A stretch of DNA of 64,000 nucleotides from Dyella terrae. Its GTDB lineage: Bacteria; Pseudomonadota; Gammaproteobacteria; Xanthomonadales; Rhodanobacteraceae. This document shows, one piece after another, positions 1 to 8,891 of this stretch (position 1 is the stretch's first letter; each line of letters begins with the position of its first letter). The DNA is taken from NCBI RefSeq assembly GCF_004322705.1, contig NZ_SIZZ01000004.1, positions 217,123 to 281,122 on the forward strand, read 5' to 3'. Position numbers and translations under genes: made by a program. The notes beneath the pieces were generated by a model. That model did no database searches. It was not told where the DNA came from and saw nothing but the letters and a program-made list of their open reading frames with translations.

Positions 1-2
1 AC

Positions 3-2429
3 GGCTATGCCGTGACCAACGCGCTCACCGGCCTGGGCTTCACCAGCCTGCCGTATGACGCGATCGATCAGCAGCAGATCTACACCGGCGGTTACAGCGC
101 CGAATACGGTCGTTCCACCGGCGGCGTGATCAACGTGATCACCAAGAGCGGCGGCAACACCTGGAAGGCCGGGCTTGGCATGTATGTCATTCCGCAGTAC
201 TTCCGCGATTCGCCGCGCAGCATCTACCGCACCAACGGCCAGCTGTGGCAGTACCGCGGCGACAACAAGACCTCGTCCATGCAGTACACCGGCTACGTCA
301 GCGGCCCGCTGGTCAAGGACAAGCTGTTCTTCTACGGCGCGGCCGACCTGACCGACTCCCGTGCCCACACCACGACGTCGATCGTTGCTCCGCAGCGCAG
401 TACGGACGACATCAAGGCGATGAAGTGGTTGGTGAAGGTCAACTGGAACATCACCGACAGCCACCTGCTCGAACTGACGGGTATTTCCGACAAGACGGAC
501 GTCGACAAGAGCATCTACCGCTACAACTACGCGCAGGGCGTGGCCACCTCCTACCTGGGTACCGACAAGACGAAGAACTTCGACTCCGGCCCGGGCTCGC
601 AGCCGGGCGGTGACGTCTACATCGGTCGCTACACCGGCTACATCACCGACGACCTGACGGTGAACGCCCTGTACGGCAAGAGCAAGACCGACCACGTGCG
701 CAACCTCGGTTACGCCAGCAATCCGAACTGCCCGTGGATTCTTGACTCACGCCAGGGCGCACCGAACACCATCATCGGTTGCGGCCTGGTCAACGGCACG
801 GTGCTTGGCCCCGGTGCCAACGACAAGACGCACGGCTGGCGCCTCGACGTCGAATACCGCCTGGGCAGCCACACGCTGCGTGCCGGTCTGGACAACCAGA
901 CGCTTGAATCGCAGGCGGGCAACATCTACGAAGGCGGCTATCGCTGGGTCTATCGCAACGCGGGCCCTGTCACCGGCCGTCCGGACATCGTGCCGCCGCC
1001 GGGCACGCAGTACGTCGCTGAAAAGCGTCTGTTCCAGACCGGTGCAGCGGTCAAGGTGGAGCAGGAAGCGCAGTTCATCGAAGACAACTGGCAGATCACC
1101 GACCGCTGGCTGGCCAAGATCGGCCTGCGCAACGAGCAGTTCAAGAACCTCAACGGCGCCGGCGACGTGTACGTCAAGCAGCGTCACCAGCTGGCCCCGC
1201 GCCTGGGCGTCACCTGGGACGTGTTCGGTGACTCGTCGTTCAAGGTCTACGGCAACGCCGGTCGCTACCACCTGGCGATTCCGTCCAACGTGGCTATCCG
1301 CGGCGCCTCGGCCTCGAACTACTACAGCGAGTACTACACCTACAACGGCGTGGCACCGAACGGCGAGCCGCTCAACCTGACGCAGCTCGGTTCGCGCAGC
1401 TACCTCAACGGCGAAGACGGCACGACGCCCGATCCCCGCTCGGTGGCCGCGCAGGGCATCAAGGCGTACTACCAGGATGAGTACATCCTGGGCTTCGACA
1501 AGATGCTCGGCAGCAACTGGACCTTCGGCGCGAAGGCCACGGTGCGCAAGCTCAAGAGCTCGATCGACGACTTCTGCGATTCGCGTCCGTTCGAGAAGTA
1601 CGCCGCGCGCAACAACATCGACATCAGCAATGCGCGCATTGCCGGTTGCTACCTGTTCAATCCGGGCGAGAGCAACACCTTCCTGGTGGACGTGAATGGC
1701 CAGGGCAACTTCGTGCCCTTCAAGCTGACCAAGGAAGACTTCACCACGCCAGCTGGCGTGAGCTTCCCGCCGCTCAAGCGCAAGTACTACTCGCTGGATC
1801 TGTATCTTGAGCATCAGTTCGATGCGAAGTGGTACGGCCGCGTCGACTACACGTTCTCGCGTAGCTACGGCAACTCCGAAGGCCAGCTCAAGTCCGACAT
1901 CGGCCAGCTCGATCCGTCGGTGACCCAGGACTGGGATGCCCCGGAAATCATGCAGTACACCAACGGCCCGCTGCCGAACGACCGCACGCATCAGTTCAAG
2001 GCGTACGGCTTCTACCAGATGACGCCGGAATGGCTGTTCGGTTCGAACCTGGCGATTGCCTCGGGTCGTCCGAAGAACTGCATCGGTTTCGACCCGGTCG
2101 ACGCCATCCACTACGGCGCCTCGTACTTCGAGTGCAACTTCGAGCCCAGCCCGCGCGGTTCGAAGGGTCGCCTGCCGTGGACCTGGTCGCTTGACCTGAA
2201 CGCCGAGTACCGCCCGCGCTGGGCTGGCGACTCGCAGCCGCTGGCATTCACCGCCACGGTGTTCAACGTGTTCTCGAAGCAGGAACCGACCGCCATCATC
2301 GAAGTGGGCGAAAGCTCGATCAGTTCGGTGACCAACAAGCCGGTGCGCAGCGTGGATTACCTGCGTCCGGTGGCGTTCCAGTCGCCGCGCTACTTCCAGT
2401 TCGGCGTGCGCTACGACTTCTCCATGTAA
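3..2429 (+). CDS. TonB-dependent receptor, Oar-like, 5' end outside window
   Basis: The reading frame is already open at base 3, so the signal peptide and most of the plug domain lie upstream of the window. The visible part begins near the end of the plug with AEYGRSTGGVINVITKSG, the usual plug-to-barrel signature of Oar-like TonB receptors. It continues as about 780 residues of alternating-aromatic beta-barrel sequence and ends in YFQFGVRYDFSM. Such receptors sit in the outer membrane and import a ligand using ExbBD-TonB energy. The ligand cannot be read from the sequence. Most barrels end in Phe; this one ends in Met, two residues after it. The gene converges on a GntR regulator and is followed by two hairpins. 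In xanthomonads such receptors often neighbour sugar regulators, so a carbohydrate ligand is possible but inferred. Confidence 0.9.
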   Translation, partial: GYAVTNALTGLGFTSLPYDAIDQQQIYTGGYSAEYGRSTGGVINVITKSGGNTWKAGLGMYVIPQYFRDSPRSIYRTNGQLWQYRGDNKTSSMQYTGYVSGPLVKDKLFFYGAADLTDSRAHTTTSIVAPQRSTDDIKAMKWLVKVNWNITDSHLLELTGISDKTDVDKSIYRYNYAQGVATSYLGTDKTKNFDSGPGSQPGGDVYIGRYTGYITDDLTVNALYGKSKTDHVRNLGYASNPNCPWILDSRQGAPNTIIGCGLVNGTVLGPGANDKTHGWRLDVEYRLGSHTLRAGLDNQTLESQAGNIYEGGYRWVYRNAGPVTGRPDIVPPPGTQYVAEKRLFQTGAAVKVEQEAQFIEDNWQITDRWLAKIGLRNEQFKNLNGAGDVYVKQRHQLAPRLGVTWDVFGDSSFKVYGNAGRYHLAIPSNVAIRGASASNYYSEYYTYNGVAPNGEPLNLTQLGSRSYLNGEDGTTPDPRSVAAQGIKAYYQDEYILGFDKMLGSNWTFGAKATVRKLKSSIDDFCDSRPFEKYAARNNIDISNARIAGCYLFNPGESNTFLVDVNGQGNFVPFKLTKEDFTTPAGVSFPPLKRKYYSLDLYLEHQFDAKWYGRVDYTFSRSYGNSEGQLKSDIGQLDPSVTQDWDAPEIMQYTNGPLPNDRTHQFKAYGFYQMTPEWLFGSNLAIASGRPKNCIGFDPVDAIHYGASYFECNFEPSPRGSKGRLPWTWSLDLNAEYRPRWAGDSQPLAFTATVFNVFSKQEPTAIIEVGESSISSVTNKPVRSVDYLRPVAFQSPRYFQFGVRYDFSM

Positions 2430-2440
2430 TCGGGTTCACC

Positions 2441-2503
2441 GAGCGCCACACGGATGTGGCGCTCACTCCCCGTTGGCCGCCAGTGAAAGCTGGCGGCCTT
2501 TTT
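2441..2503 (+). terminator. Tandem hairpins, the second a Rho-independent terminator
   Basis: The first hairpin pairs GAGCGCCACA (2441-2450) with TGTGGCGCTC (2455-2464). The second pairs GGCCGCCAG (2475-2483) with CTGGCGGCC (2490-2498) around a six-base loop and is followed directly by TTTTT (2499-2503). This ends the TonB receptor transcript. Confidence 0.85.
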
Positions 2504-2520
2504 GAATGAGAGAAACGATT

Positions 2521-2590
2521 AACTGTGAACAGTAAACAGTAAGAGCGGTAAGCGCTGCTTTGTCCGTTTACCGTTTGCTGTTCACCGTTC
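2521..2590. repeat. Heptad-type inverted repeat (dispersed copy)
   Basis: The left arm is made of seven-base units of the form GTRAACA (gtgaaca, gtaaaca, gtaagag). The right arm has complementary units (cgtttac, cgtttgc, tgttcac). Together they can fold into a long imperfect hairpin. The same element occurs three times in tandem at 46100-46425 and as a half copy at 24021-24041. It fills the gap between the receptor terminator and the convergent GntR gene. Confidence 0.75.
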
Positions 2591-2592
2591 CT

Positions 2593-3369
2593 CTAGTCAG
2601 TATGAAGTTCCGCCACGAAATCGTAGATGTCGCCCCGATACCACGACGTGGTGAATTCCACCACGCGACCGTCATCGAGAAAGCTGCGGCGTTCGATGTT
2701 GAGGCCGGCGCTTCCCGTGGGCACATGCAGCAGGCGCGCCTGTTGCGCGCCAAGCGAAACCGCGCGAAGACGCTGCAAGGCGCGGCGCGGGCGGGCGCCC
2801 AGGCTTTCAAGCACTTCATAGAGTGAATCACGCACCGCCAGCGGATCGGGCAGGATGCTGGCCGGCACCACGCTGCGCTCGATCGCCAGCGGCTCTTCCT
2901 TGGCGTAGCGCACGCGATGCAGTCGCGCGACGAGCACGCCGGGCGACAGGTTCATCGCCATCGACTCTTCCGGCGTCACTTCGCCGATGCCGCGTTCGAA
3001 GAACTCCGAGCGCGGGTTCAGTCCGCGGGCGCGAAGGTCTTCCGTGAAGCTGGTGAGGCGCGACATCGGCTTGATGATGCGCTCGGCGACGAACGTGCCG
3101 GCGCCGTGGCGCTGGGTGAGGATGCCTTCTTCCACCAGGCCGGCGATGGCCTTGCGCACCGTCACGCGTGACAGGTTGAGCGCACGCGACAGGTCGCGTT
3201 CGCTTGGCAATGCCTGACCCGGTTCGATGTCGCGGTGCTCGACCACGTTGCGGATGGCCCGACGCAGCCTCAGGTAAGCCAGGGGCTGGTGGGCAGCCGA
3301 ATCGCGGCTGAGTCGGTGGTATTCGTTGGCCAGGGCGGTTTCCATGGTGGTCACGATACCAATGACCAT
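2593..3369 (-). CDS. GntR-family (HutC/NagR subfamily) transcriptional regulator
   Basis: The protein of 258 residues is typical in length for the HutC subgroup. It has an N-terminal winged helix (about residues 28-95, with LPSERDLSRALNLSRVTVRKA-type sequence and the wing GILTQRHGAGTFVAE) and a C-terminal UTRA ligand-binding domain (about 110-250). Members usually bind a phosphorylated sugar or amino-acid derivative and repress adjacent catabolic genes. It is divergent from the zwf-pgl-edd-eda operon and convergent with a TonB receptor, so control of either is plausible. Two starts are possible: ATG 3369 with a weak purine-rich leader, or ATG 3345. A direct repeat overlaps the 3369 start, suggesting autoregulation. 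HexR, the usual Entner-Doudoroff regulator in pseudomonads, belongs to a different (RpiR) family. Confidence 0.88.
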   Translation of the reverse strand: MVIGIVTTMETALANEYHRLSRDSAAHQPLAYLRLRRAIRNVVEHRDIEPGQALPSERDLSRALNLSRVTVRKAIAGLVEEGILTQRHGAGTFVAERIIKPMSRLTSFTEDLRARGLNPRSEFFERGIGEVTPEESMAMNLSPGVLVARLHRVRYAKEEPLAIERSVVPASILPDPLAVRDSLYEVLESLGARPRRALQRLRAVSLGAQQARLLHVPTGSAGLNIERRSFLDDGRVVEFTTSWYRGDIYDFVAELHTD

Positions 3370-3375
3370 ACCAAT
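3356..3375. promoter_or_regulatory. Candidate GntR operator overlapping the regulator's start
   Basis: Two identical octamers ATACCAAT (3356-3363 and 3368-3375) lie 12 bp apart, about one helical turn, over the first codons of the GntR gene. A related pair occurs in the zwf promoter. Autorepression is inferred from position only. Confidence 0.4.
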
Positions 3376-3473
3376 TCCACAAGCATGGGATAAATCAGGG
3401 CCCTGCAGGCGCTACCAGTTGGCCGGTTGAGGCTGCCGGAGGCCGGACCTGATGCGGTTTGTCGCAAGTGGTG

Positions 3474-3503
3474 TTGTCTGGTATTTCAGTGGTACGGTAG
3501 GAT
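3474..3503 (+). promoter_or_regulatory. Candidate zwf-operon promoter with embedded operator-like repeat
   Basis: A -35-like TTGTCT (3474-3479) and a -10-like TAGGAT (3498-3503) are separated by 18 bp. The spacer carries TGGTAT (3479-3484) and TGGTAC (3490-3495), direct repeats resembling the reverse complement of the ATACCAAT pair at the GntR start, with 11 rather than 12 bp spacing. This fits a repressor site in the promoter but is unproven. Confidence 0.35.
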
Positions 3504-3558
3504 CAGACTCCCAGGCCGGTGACAGCCATCGGTCCCACAGCTCCCCGCATAGGTCGAG

Positions 3559-5037
3559 GTGACGGCAGTGACGGCTTCTTCCCCCCCGGTCGATCCCTTT
3601 GACCTGGTGATTTTCGGCGGTACCGGCGACCTTGCCCTGCGCAAGCTGCTGCCCGCCATGTTCCACCGCTTCCTCGACGGCCAGATCCCCGAACACAGCC
3701 GCGTCGTCGGCGTTGCCCGCGAAGCGCTGGACGATGACGGCTACCGCGCAAGCATTCGCAATGCGCTGGTCGAGGCAGGCGGTGCGAAGGACAAGATCGA
3801 GCAGTTCCTGGGCCAGGTGCATTACCGGCCGCTCGATGCCCGCAAGGATGAAGGCTGGGACGACTTCGCCGAGATGATCGGCACGCAGCCCGACCATGTG
3901 CGCGTGTTCTATCTCTCCACCTCGCCGGAATTGTTCGTCGACATCTGCCAGCGCCTGGGTCATCACGGCCTGAATGAAGGCAAGTCGCGCGTGGTGCTGG
4001 AGAAGCCGATCGGTCGTGACCTGGCCAGTGCCAATCGCATCAATGATGCGGTCGGCCAGTACTTCAATGAATCGCAGACGTTCCGCATCGATCACTACCT
4101 CGGCAAGGAAACGGTGCAGAACCTGCTGGCGCTGCGCTTCGGCAATGCCCTGTTCGAGCCGCTGTGGAATGCCGAGCACATCGACCACGTGCAGATCACC
4201 GTCGCCGAAACCCTGGGTGTCGGCCGCCGTGGCGCTTACTACGACCGTGCCGGCGCACTGCGCGACATGGTGCAGAACCATATCCTGCAGCTGCTGTGCA
4301 TGGTGGCCATGGAGCCGCCGTATTCGCTTGCGCCCGACGCGGTGCGCGACGAAAAGCTCAAGGTGCTGCGTTCGCTCAAGCACATCGACGAATCCAACGC
4401 GGCACAGCTGACCGTGCGCGGGCAGTACCGCGCCGGTGCGGCCGAAGGCCAGAGCGTGCCGGGTTACCTGGAGGAGCTCGACGGAGACACCAAGTCGGGC
4501 ACCGAAACCTTTGTCGCCATCAAGGCCGAAATTGACAACTGGCGCTGGGCCGGCGTGCCGTTCTACCTGCGCACCGGCAAGCGCCTGCCGGCGCGCGTGT
4601 CGGAAATCGTGGTGGTCTTCAAGTCCGTCCCGCATTCCATCTTCAATGCCGACGCGGGCCCGCTGGCGCACAACCGCCTGGTGCTGCGCCTGCAGCCGGA
4701 CGAAGGCGTGAAATTGTGGCTGACGATCAAGCACCCCGGCCCCGGTGGCTTGCGCCTGCGCCACGTGCCGCTGGACATGAGTTTTGCCGAAGCGTTCGGC
4801 GTGCAGCAGCCCGATGCGTACGAGCGTCTTCTGCTTGATGTCGTACGCGGCAATCCCACCCTGTTCATGCGGCGCGATGAAGTGGAGGCGGCATGGAAAT
4901 GGGCCGATCCGATCCTGGAAGCCTGGGCTGCCAGCAACGAGCCACCGCGTCCCTATACCGCGGGCACCTGGGGGCCGAGCGCCGCCGTGGCGCTGATTGA
5001 GCGCGATGGCCGTACCTGGAACGAAGACACTGACTAA
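3559..5037 (+). CDS. zwf: Glucose-6-phosphate 1-dehydrogenase
   Basis: This cytoplasmic enzyme oxidises glucose 6-phosphate to 6-phosphogluconolactone with NAD(P)+. The 492-residue length is normal. The N-terminal dinucleotide fold has GGTGDLA at residues 20-26. The active-site block RIDHYLGKE is at 176-184, with the catalytic region around His179 and Lys183. Two GTG codons compete as the start, 3559 and 3568; a purine-rich AGGTCGAGG lies just upstream, and the second start would have the better spacing. It is the first gene of the Entner-Doudoroff operon zwf-pgl-edd-eda and is transcribed away from the GntR regulator. Confidence 0.97.
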   Translation: MTAVTASSPPVDPFDLVIFGGTGDLALRKLLPAMFHRFLDGQIPEHSRVVGVAREALDDDGYRASIRNALVEAGGAKDKIEQFLGQVHYRPLDARKDEGWDDFAEMIGTQPDHVRVFYLSTSPELFVDICQRLGHHGLNEGKSRVVLEKPIGRDLASANRINDAVGQYFNESQTFRIDHYLGKETVQNLLALRFGNALFEPLWNAEHIDHVQITVAETLGVGRRGAYYDRAGALRDMVQNHILQLLCMVAMEPPYSLAPDAVRDEKLKVLRSLKHIDESNAAQLTVRGQYRAGAAEGQSVPGYLEELDGDTKSGTETFVAIKAEIDNWRWAGVPFYLRTGKRLPARVSEIVVVFKSVPHSIFNADAGPLAHNRLVLRLQPDEGVKLWLTIKHPGPGGLRLRHVPLDMSFAEAFGVQQPDAYERLLLDVVRGNPTLFMRRDEVEAAWKWADPILEAWAASNEPPRPYTAGTWGPSAAVALIERDGRTWNEDTD

Positions 5038-5120
5038 CAGGCTGTTCACCGGAATCTTGCACGCGGATTGCTAGCGTCACGCGTTCGGTGACCTCCCCAT
5101 TCACCCGACCTCCCATCACC

Positions 5121-5825
5121 ATGCTTTCCATCACCAGCCACAGCTTCACTGACTGCCACGCGTTGGCACACGCGCTGGCCGGGCGCGTCGCCGACAAACT
5201 GCGCGAAGGCCTTGCAAGGCGCGGCAAGGCCTTGCTTGCAGTCTCCGGTGGAAGCACGCCGGTGCATTTCTTCCGGCAGCTGGCGCGCATGGAGCTCGAC
5301 TGGAGCAAGGTGCAGGTCGTGTTGGTGGACGAGCGTTGGGTGCCCGAGTCGCACGAGCGATCCAACGCGCGCATGGTGAAGGCCGAGCTGCTGCAGCACG
5401 CGGCATCGGCCGCGCATTTCGTGCCGTTCTACGCCGATGCGCCGACGCCGGAAGCCGCGCTGGTTCTGGTCCGCGCGCGCATGGCCGCGCTGCCATATCC
5501 CTTCGATGCCGTGGTGCTGGGCATGGGCGGCGACGGGCACACGGCGTCGTTTTTCCCGGGCGGCGATCGCCTGGCCGAGGCGTTGGACCTGTCCGGCACG
5601 GCTTTGGTGTTGCCGATGCGTGCCGCCGGTGCGGGCGAGCCGCGCATCACGTTCACGCTCCCGGCGCTGCTCGATACGCAGGCCTTGTTCCTGCACATCG
5701 AAGGCGAAGCCAAACAGAAGATCCTCGCCGATGCCCGACTGGGCCTCGGCGAAGCCCGGCAATATCCCGTGCGTGCGGTGCTCGAGCAGACCCGTACGCC
5801 GGTATCCGTGTACTGGTGCCCGTAG
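5121..5825 (+). CDS. pgl: 6-phosphogluconolactonase (DevB/SOL type)
   Basis: The enzyme hydrolyses 6-phosphogluconolactone to 6-phosphogluconate, the second step of the operon's pathway. With the ATG at 5121 the protein has 234 residues, normal for the family. SGGSTP at 42-47 binds phosphate, VDERWVP follows, and LGMGGDGHTAS from residue 133 is the second conserved glycine-rich block. A GTG at 5088 would add 11 residues not typical of the family, so ATG 5121 is preferred. The gene follows zwf by 83 bp, and a strong hairpin separates it from edd. Confidence 0.95.
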   Translation: MLSITSHSFTDCHALAHALAGRVADKLREGLARRGKALLAVSGGSTPVHFFRQLARMELDWSKVQVVLVDERWVPESHERSNARMVKAELLQHAASAAHFVPFYADAPTPEAALVLVRARMAALPYPFDAVVLGMGGDGHTASFFPGGDRLAEALDLSGTALVLPMRAAGAGEPRITFTLPALLDTQALFLHIEGEAKQKILADARLGLGEARQYPVRAVLEQTRTPVSVYWCP

Positions 5826-5852
5826 AGCCTGCTCTTACGTACCAGCAACAGA

Positions 5853-5888
5853 GCGGGGGACGAACGGCCCTCAACGTTCGTTCCCCGC
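5853..5888 (+). promoter_or_regulatory. 14-bp intra-operon hairpin between pgl and edd
   Basis: GCGGGGGACGAACG (5853-5866) pairs with CGTTCGTTCCCCGC (5875-5888) around an eight-base loop, with one G-T wobble. No clear T-tract follows, so it is more likely an mRNA-processing or stability element, or a partial attenuator, than a full terminator. It lies 26 bp before the edd start. Confidence 0.6.
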
Positions 5889-5914
5889 TTCTTCCCCCAT
5901 CCATCGAGTAAGAC

Positions 5915-7732
5915 ATGACCCAGTTGCATCCCGTCGTTGCCGAAGTCACCGAGCGCCTGCGCGAGCGCAGCCACGAGACGCGCAGCGCCTACCTGCGCCG
6001 CATCGATGCCGCCGGCAGCACGGGCACGCATCGCGAGCGACTGTCCTGCGGCAACCTCGCGCACGGTTTCGCCGCCTGCGGTCCGAACGACAAAGAAGCG
6101 CTGCGCGAAGGCCACACGCCGAACCTCGGCATCGTCACGTCCTACAACGACATGCTTTCGGCGCACCAGCCGTACGAGCGCTACCCCGAGCTGATCCGCC
6201 AGATCGCGCGCGAAGCCGGCATCACCGCCCAGGTGGCCGGTGGCGTGCCGGCGATGTGCGATGGCGTGACGCAGGGACGCGCCGGCATGGAGCTGTCGCT
6301 GTTCTCGCGCGACCTCATCGCGATGGCGACGGCGGTTTCGCTTTCGCATGACATGTTCGACGGCGCGATCTACCTGGGCATCTGCGACAAGATCGTACCG
6401 GGCCTCCTGATCGGCGCCCTGAGTTTCGGCCACCTGCCGGGCATCTTCATTCCGAGCGGCCCGATGCCCAGCGGCATCACCAACGAAGAGAAGTCCAAGG
6501 TGCGCCAGGCCTATGCCGAGGGCAAGGTCGGGCGCGCGGAACTGCTGGAAGCCGAAGCGGCCGCCTACCACGCGCCGGGCACCTGCACCTTCTACGGCAC
6601 CGCCAACTCCAACCAGATGCTGATGGAGATCATGGGCCTGCACCTGCCGGGCGCCAGCTTCGTCGCGCCGGATACGCCGCTGCGCGATGCGCTCACGGCC
6701 GAGGCCGTGCAGCGCTTGGCGGAACTGAGCGCGCAGGGTTCGTCCCATCTGCCGATCGGCCACATCATCGACGAGAAGGCCATCATCAACGGCGTCATCG
6801 GCCTGCACGCCACCGGTGGCTCGACCAATCATCTGCTCCACCTGGTGGCCATGGCGCGCGCGGCCGGCATCCAGTTGCGCTGGGACGACTTCGATGCGCT
6901 GTCATCGGTAGTGCCGCTGCTGGCACGCGTATACCCGAACGGCTACGCCGACGTGAACCAGTTCCATGAAGCCGGCGGCATGAGCTTCCTGATCGATCAG
7001 CTGCTGAGCGCGGGGCTGTTGCATCGCGACGCACGTACGGTGTTCGGCACGGGCCTCGACGGCTATGCGCAGGTGCCCTACCTGGACTCGCACCACAAAC
7101 TCGCCTGGGCACCGGTCAGCAAGGAAAGCGGCAATCGTGGGGTGCTGCGCAGCATGGCCGAACCGTTCCGCCCGGATGGTGGCCTGCGCATGCTCAAGGG
7201 CAATCTCGGTCGCGCGGTCATCAAGGTTTCGTCCGTGCCGGAAGATCGCCTGGTGATCGAAGCGCCGGCCGTGGTCTTCCACGACCAGGACGACGTGCGT
7301 CGTGCCTTCGAGCGCGGTGAACTCAATCGCGATTTCATCGCCGTCGTGCGTTTTCAGGGCCCGCAGGCCATCGGCATGCCGGAGCTGCACAAGCTCACGC
7401 CGACGCTGGCGGTGCTGCAGGATCGTGGTTATCGCATCGCGCTGCTGACCGATGGCCGCATGTCCGGCGCGTCGGGTCGCGTGCCCGCGGCCATCCATGT
7501 CACGCCGGAAGCCAACGCGCATGGCGCGATCGCCAAGATCCGCGACGGCGACATGATTCGCCTCGATGCGGTCAACGGCACGGTCGAAGTGCTGGTCGAA
7601 GCCGGCGAGTTTGCCGCGCGTGTACCGGCTACCGCCGACCTGAGCGCCCACCACCATGGCATGGGTCGCGAGCTGTTCGGTTTGTTCCGGCAGGCCGCGG
7701 TCGAGGCCGATCTGGGCGCGGGCGTGCTCTGA
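5915..7732 (+). CDS. edd: 6-phosphogluconate dehydratase
   Basis: This iron-sulfur dehydratase converts 6-phosphogluconate to 2-keto-3-deoxy-6-phosphogluconate, the committed Entner-Doudoroff step. The 605-residue length is standard for Edd. Family blocks include [25 protein letters not shown] with Cys157, [13 protein letters not shown] with Cys224 (both candidate [4Fe-4S] ligands), and [16 protein letters not shown] from residue 514. The latter distinguishes the IlvD/Edd family. Its length and the six-carbon pathway neighbours favour Edd over IlvD. It lies between pgl and eda and is most likely co-transcribed with both. Confidence 0.97.
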   Translation: MTQLHPVVAEVTERLRERSHETRSAYLRRIDAAGSTGTHRERLSCGNLAHGFAACGPNDKEALREGHTPNLGIVTSYNDMLSAHQPYERYPELIRQIAREAGITAQVAGGVPAMCDGVTQGRAGMELSLFSRDLIAMATAVSLSHDMFDGAIYLGICDKIVPGLLIGALSFGHLPGIFIPSGPMPSGITNEEKSKVRQAYAEGKVGRAELLEAEAAAYHAPGTCTFYGTANSNQMLMEIMGLHLPGASFVAPDTPLRDALTAEAVQRLAELSAQGSSHLPIGHIIDEKAIINGVIGLHATGGSTNHLLHLVAMARAAGIQLRWDDFDALSSVVPLLARVYPNGYADVNQFHEAGGMSFLIDQLLSAGLLHRDARTVFGTGLDGYAQVPYLDSHHKLAWAPVSKESGNRGVLRSMAEPFRPDGGLRMLKGNLGRAVIKVSSVPEDRLVIEAPAVVFHDQDDVRRAFERGELNRDFIAVVRFQGPQAIGMPELHKLTPTLAVLQDRGYRIALLTDGRMSGASGRVPAAIHVTPEANAHGAIAKIRDGDMIRLDAVNGTVEVLVEAGEFAARVPATADLSAHHHGMGRELFGLFRQAAVEADLGAGVL

Positions 7733-7769
7733 GCGACCGGCCCATCCACCTATTCAACGTCGGATTCCC

Positions 7770-8411
7770 ATGCACATCGATTCCAAGCAACAAAGCATCG
7801 CGGCCACTCTTGCGCTTGCGCCCGTCGTTCCGGTCGTCATCATCGATGACGCGAAAGCCGCGGTGCCGATGGCGCGTGCGCTGGTGGCCGGCGGCATTCC
7901 GGCGATCGAGGTGACCCTGCGTACCCCGGCGGCGCTGGAAGCGGTGCGCGCCATCGCGCAGGAAGTCGAAGGCGCTGTCGTTGGCGTCGGTACCGTGCTC
8001 ACGCCGAAGGATCTGCACGCCGCGCGGGAAGCTGGTGCGCGCTTCGCCGTGTCGCCGGGCATCTCGCCGAATATCCTCGCGGCGGCGGACGACAGCGACC
8101 TGCCGCTGCTTCCGGGCACCGCGACCGCGTCCGAAGTGATGACCTTGCTTGAGCGCGGCTATCGCCACCTGAAGTTTTTCCCGGCCGTTCCTGCCGGCGG
8201 CCACAAACTCATCGCCGCCTGGGCAAGCCCGTTGCCGCAGGTGCGCTTCTGTCCGACCGGCGGCATCAGCCTCTCGTCGGCACCGGACTTCCTGTCGCTG
8301 CCGAACGTCATCTGCGTCGGCGGTTCGTGGCTCACGCCGGCCGACAAGCTCAAGGCCGGCGACTGGGCCGGCATCGAGTTGCTGGCGCGGGAAGCGCGCG
8401 GACTGAAGTAA
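7770..8411 (+). CDS. eda: 2-keto-3-deoxy-6-phosphogluconate (KDPG) aldolase
   Basis: The enzyme cleaves KDPG to pyruvate and glyceraldehyde 3-phosphate, completing the Entner-Doudoroff pathway. From ATG 7770 it has 213 residues, the usual length. The class I aldolase residues are visible: EVTLRT at 47-52 (Glu47), GVGTVLTP, and HLKFFPA with the Schiff-base Lys135, followed by FCPTGGIS. The frame is open further upstream to 7656, inside edd, but that extension is shadow sequence. It is the last gene of the operon, and its stop is 5 bp from the convergent rhodanese stop. Confidence 0.97.
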   Translation: MHIDSKQQSIAATLALAPVVPVVIIDDAKAAVPMARALVAGGIPAIEVTLRTPAALEAVRAIAQEVEGAVVGVGTVLTPKDLHAAREAGARFAVSPGISPNILAAADDSDLPLLPGTATASEVMTLLERGYRHLKFFPAVPAGGHKLIAAWASPLPQVRFCPTGGISLSSAPDFLSLPNVICVGGSWLTPADKLKAGDWAGIELLAREARGLK

Positions 8412-8416
8412 GTCGC

Positions 8417-8824
8417 TCAGGCGACCGCGGCTTCGCTCGCCAGGGTGAAGCCTTCGTCCAGCCAGCCGGTGATCCCACCGATCATTTCCTTCACCGGGCG
8501 GCCCAGCTGCGCCAGCTTCACGGCCGCCTTGTTCGCGCCGTTGCAGTGCGGGCCGGCGCAATACACCACAAACAGTGTATCCGCCGGATAGTCGCCCAGA
8601 CGCTGCGCGGCGATCGTGCGGGTCGGCATGTTGATCGCGCCCGGCACATGGCTGGCGGCGAACATGGCCGGCGTGCGCACGTCGAGCAGCACGAAATCGG
8701 GCTGCTCGTGCGTCAGGGCGTAATGCACGTCGGCGCAGTCGGTCTCAAACGTCAGGCGCTGCTGAAAGTGCGCCAGCGCCTGGGCGCTGTCGGCGGCCGG
8801 GATGTAACGAACGACACTGCTCAT
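8417..8824 (-). CDS. Single-domain rhodanese-like protein
   Basis: This cytoplasmic sulfurtransferase-type protein has 135 residues. One rhodanese domain carries LLDVRTP, the HVPGAINMP turn and the catalytic loop YCAGPHCNGA, with Cys89 as the presumed persulfide-carrying residue and a second Cys94. ATG 8824 is chosen because AAGGAG lies nine bases upstream. The longer open frame to 9316 is antisense to the next gene. It is divergent from an FtrA-like regulator with a gap of about 70 bp, an arrangement seen in other proteobacteria, so the regulator probably controls it. The physiological substrate is unknown. Confidence 0.9.
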   Translation of the reverse strand: MSSVVRYIPAADSAQALAHFQQRLTFETDCADVHYALTHEQPDFVLLDVRTPAMFAASHVPGAINMPTRTIAAQRLGDYPADTLFVVYCAGPHCNGANKAAVKLAQLGRPVKEMIGGITGWLDEGFTLASEAAVA

Positions 8825-8891
8825 GGTGGCGGACTCCTTCGGAAAGTGCGCCCAGTGTGGGGACTGGCGAAGCCGCCCGACATTGGCAAAA

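Noticed and set aside
747..2111. 454-codon open frame on the minus strand inside the first TonB receptor
   Set aside because: It is a shadow of GC-rich codon use in the plus-strand receptor; the translation is low-complexity in Arg, Val and Ala, and no family is visible.
3412..5049. 545-codon minus-strand frame opposite zwf
   Set aside because: zwf is unmistakable on the plus strand; the antisense translation lacks any domain.
7656..7769. N-terminal extension of eda inside edd
   Set aside because: The extra residues are out-of-frame edd sequence; ATG 7770 gives the normal KDPG aldolase length.
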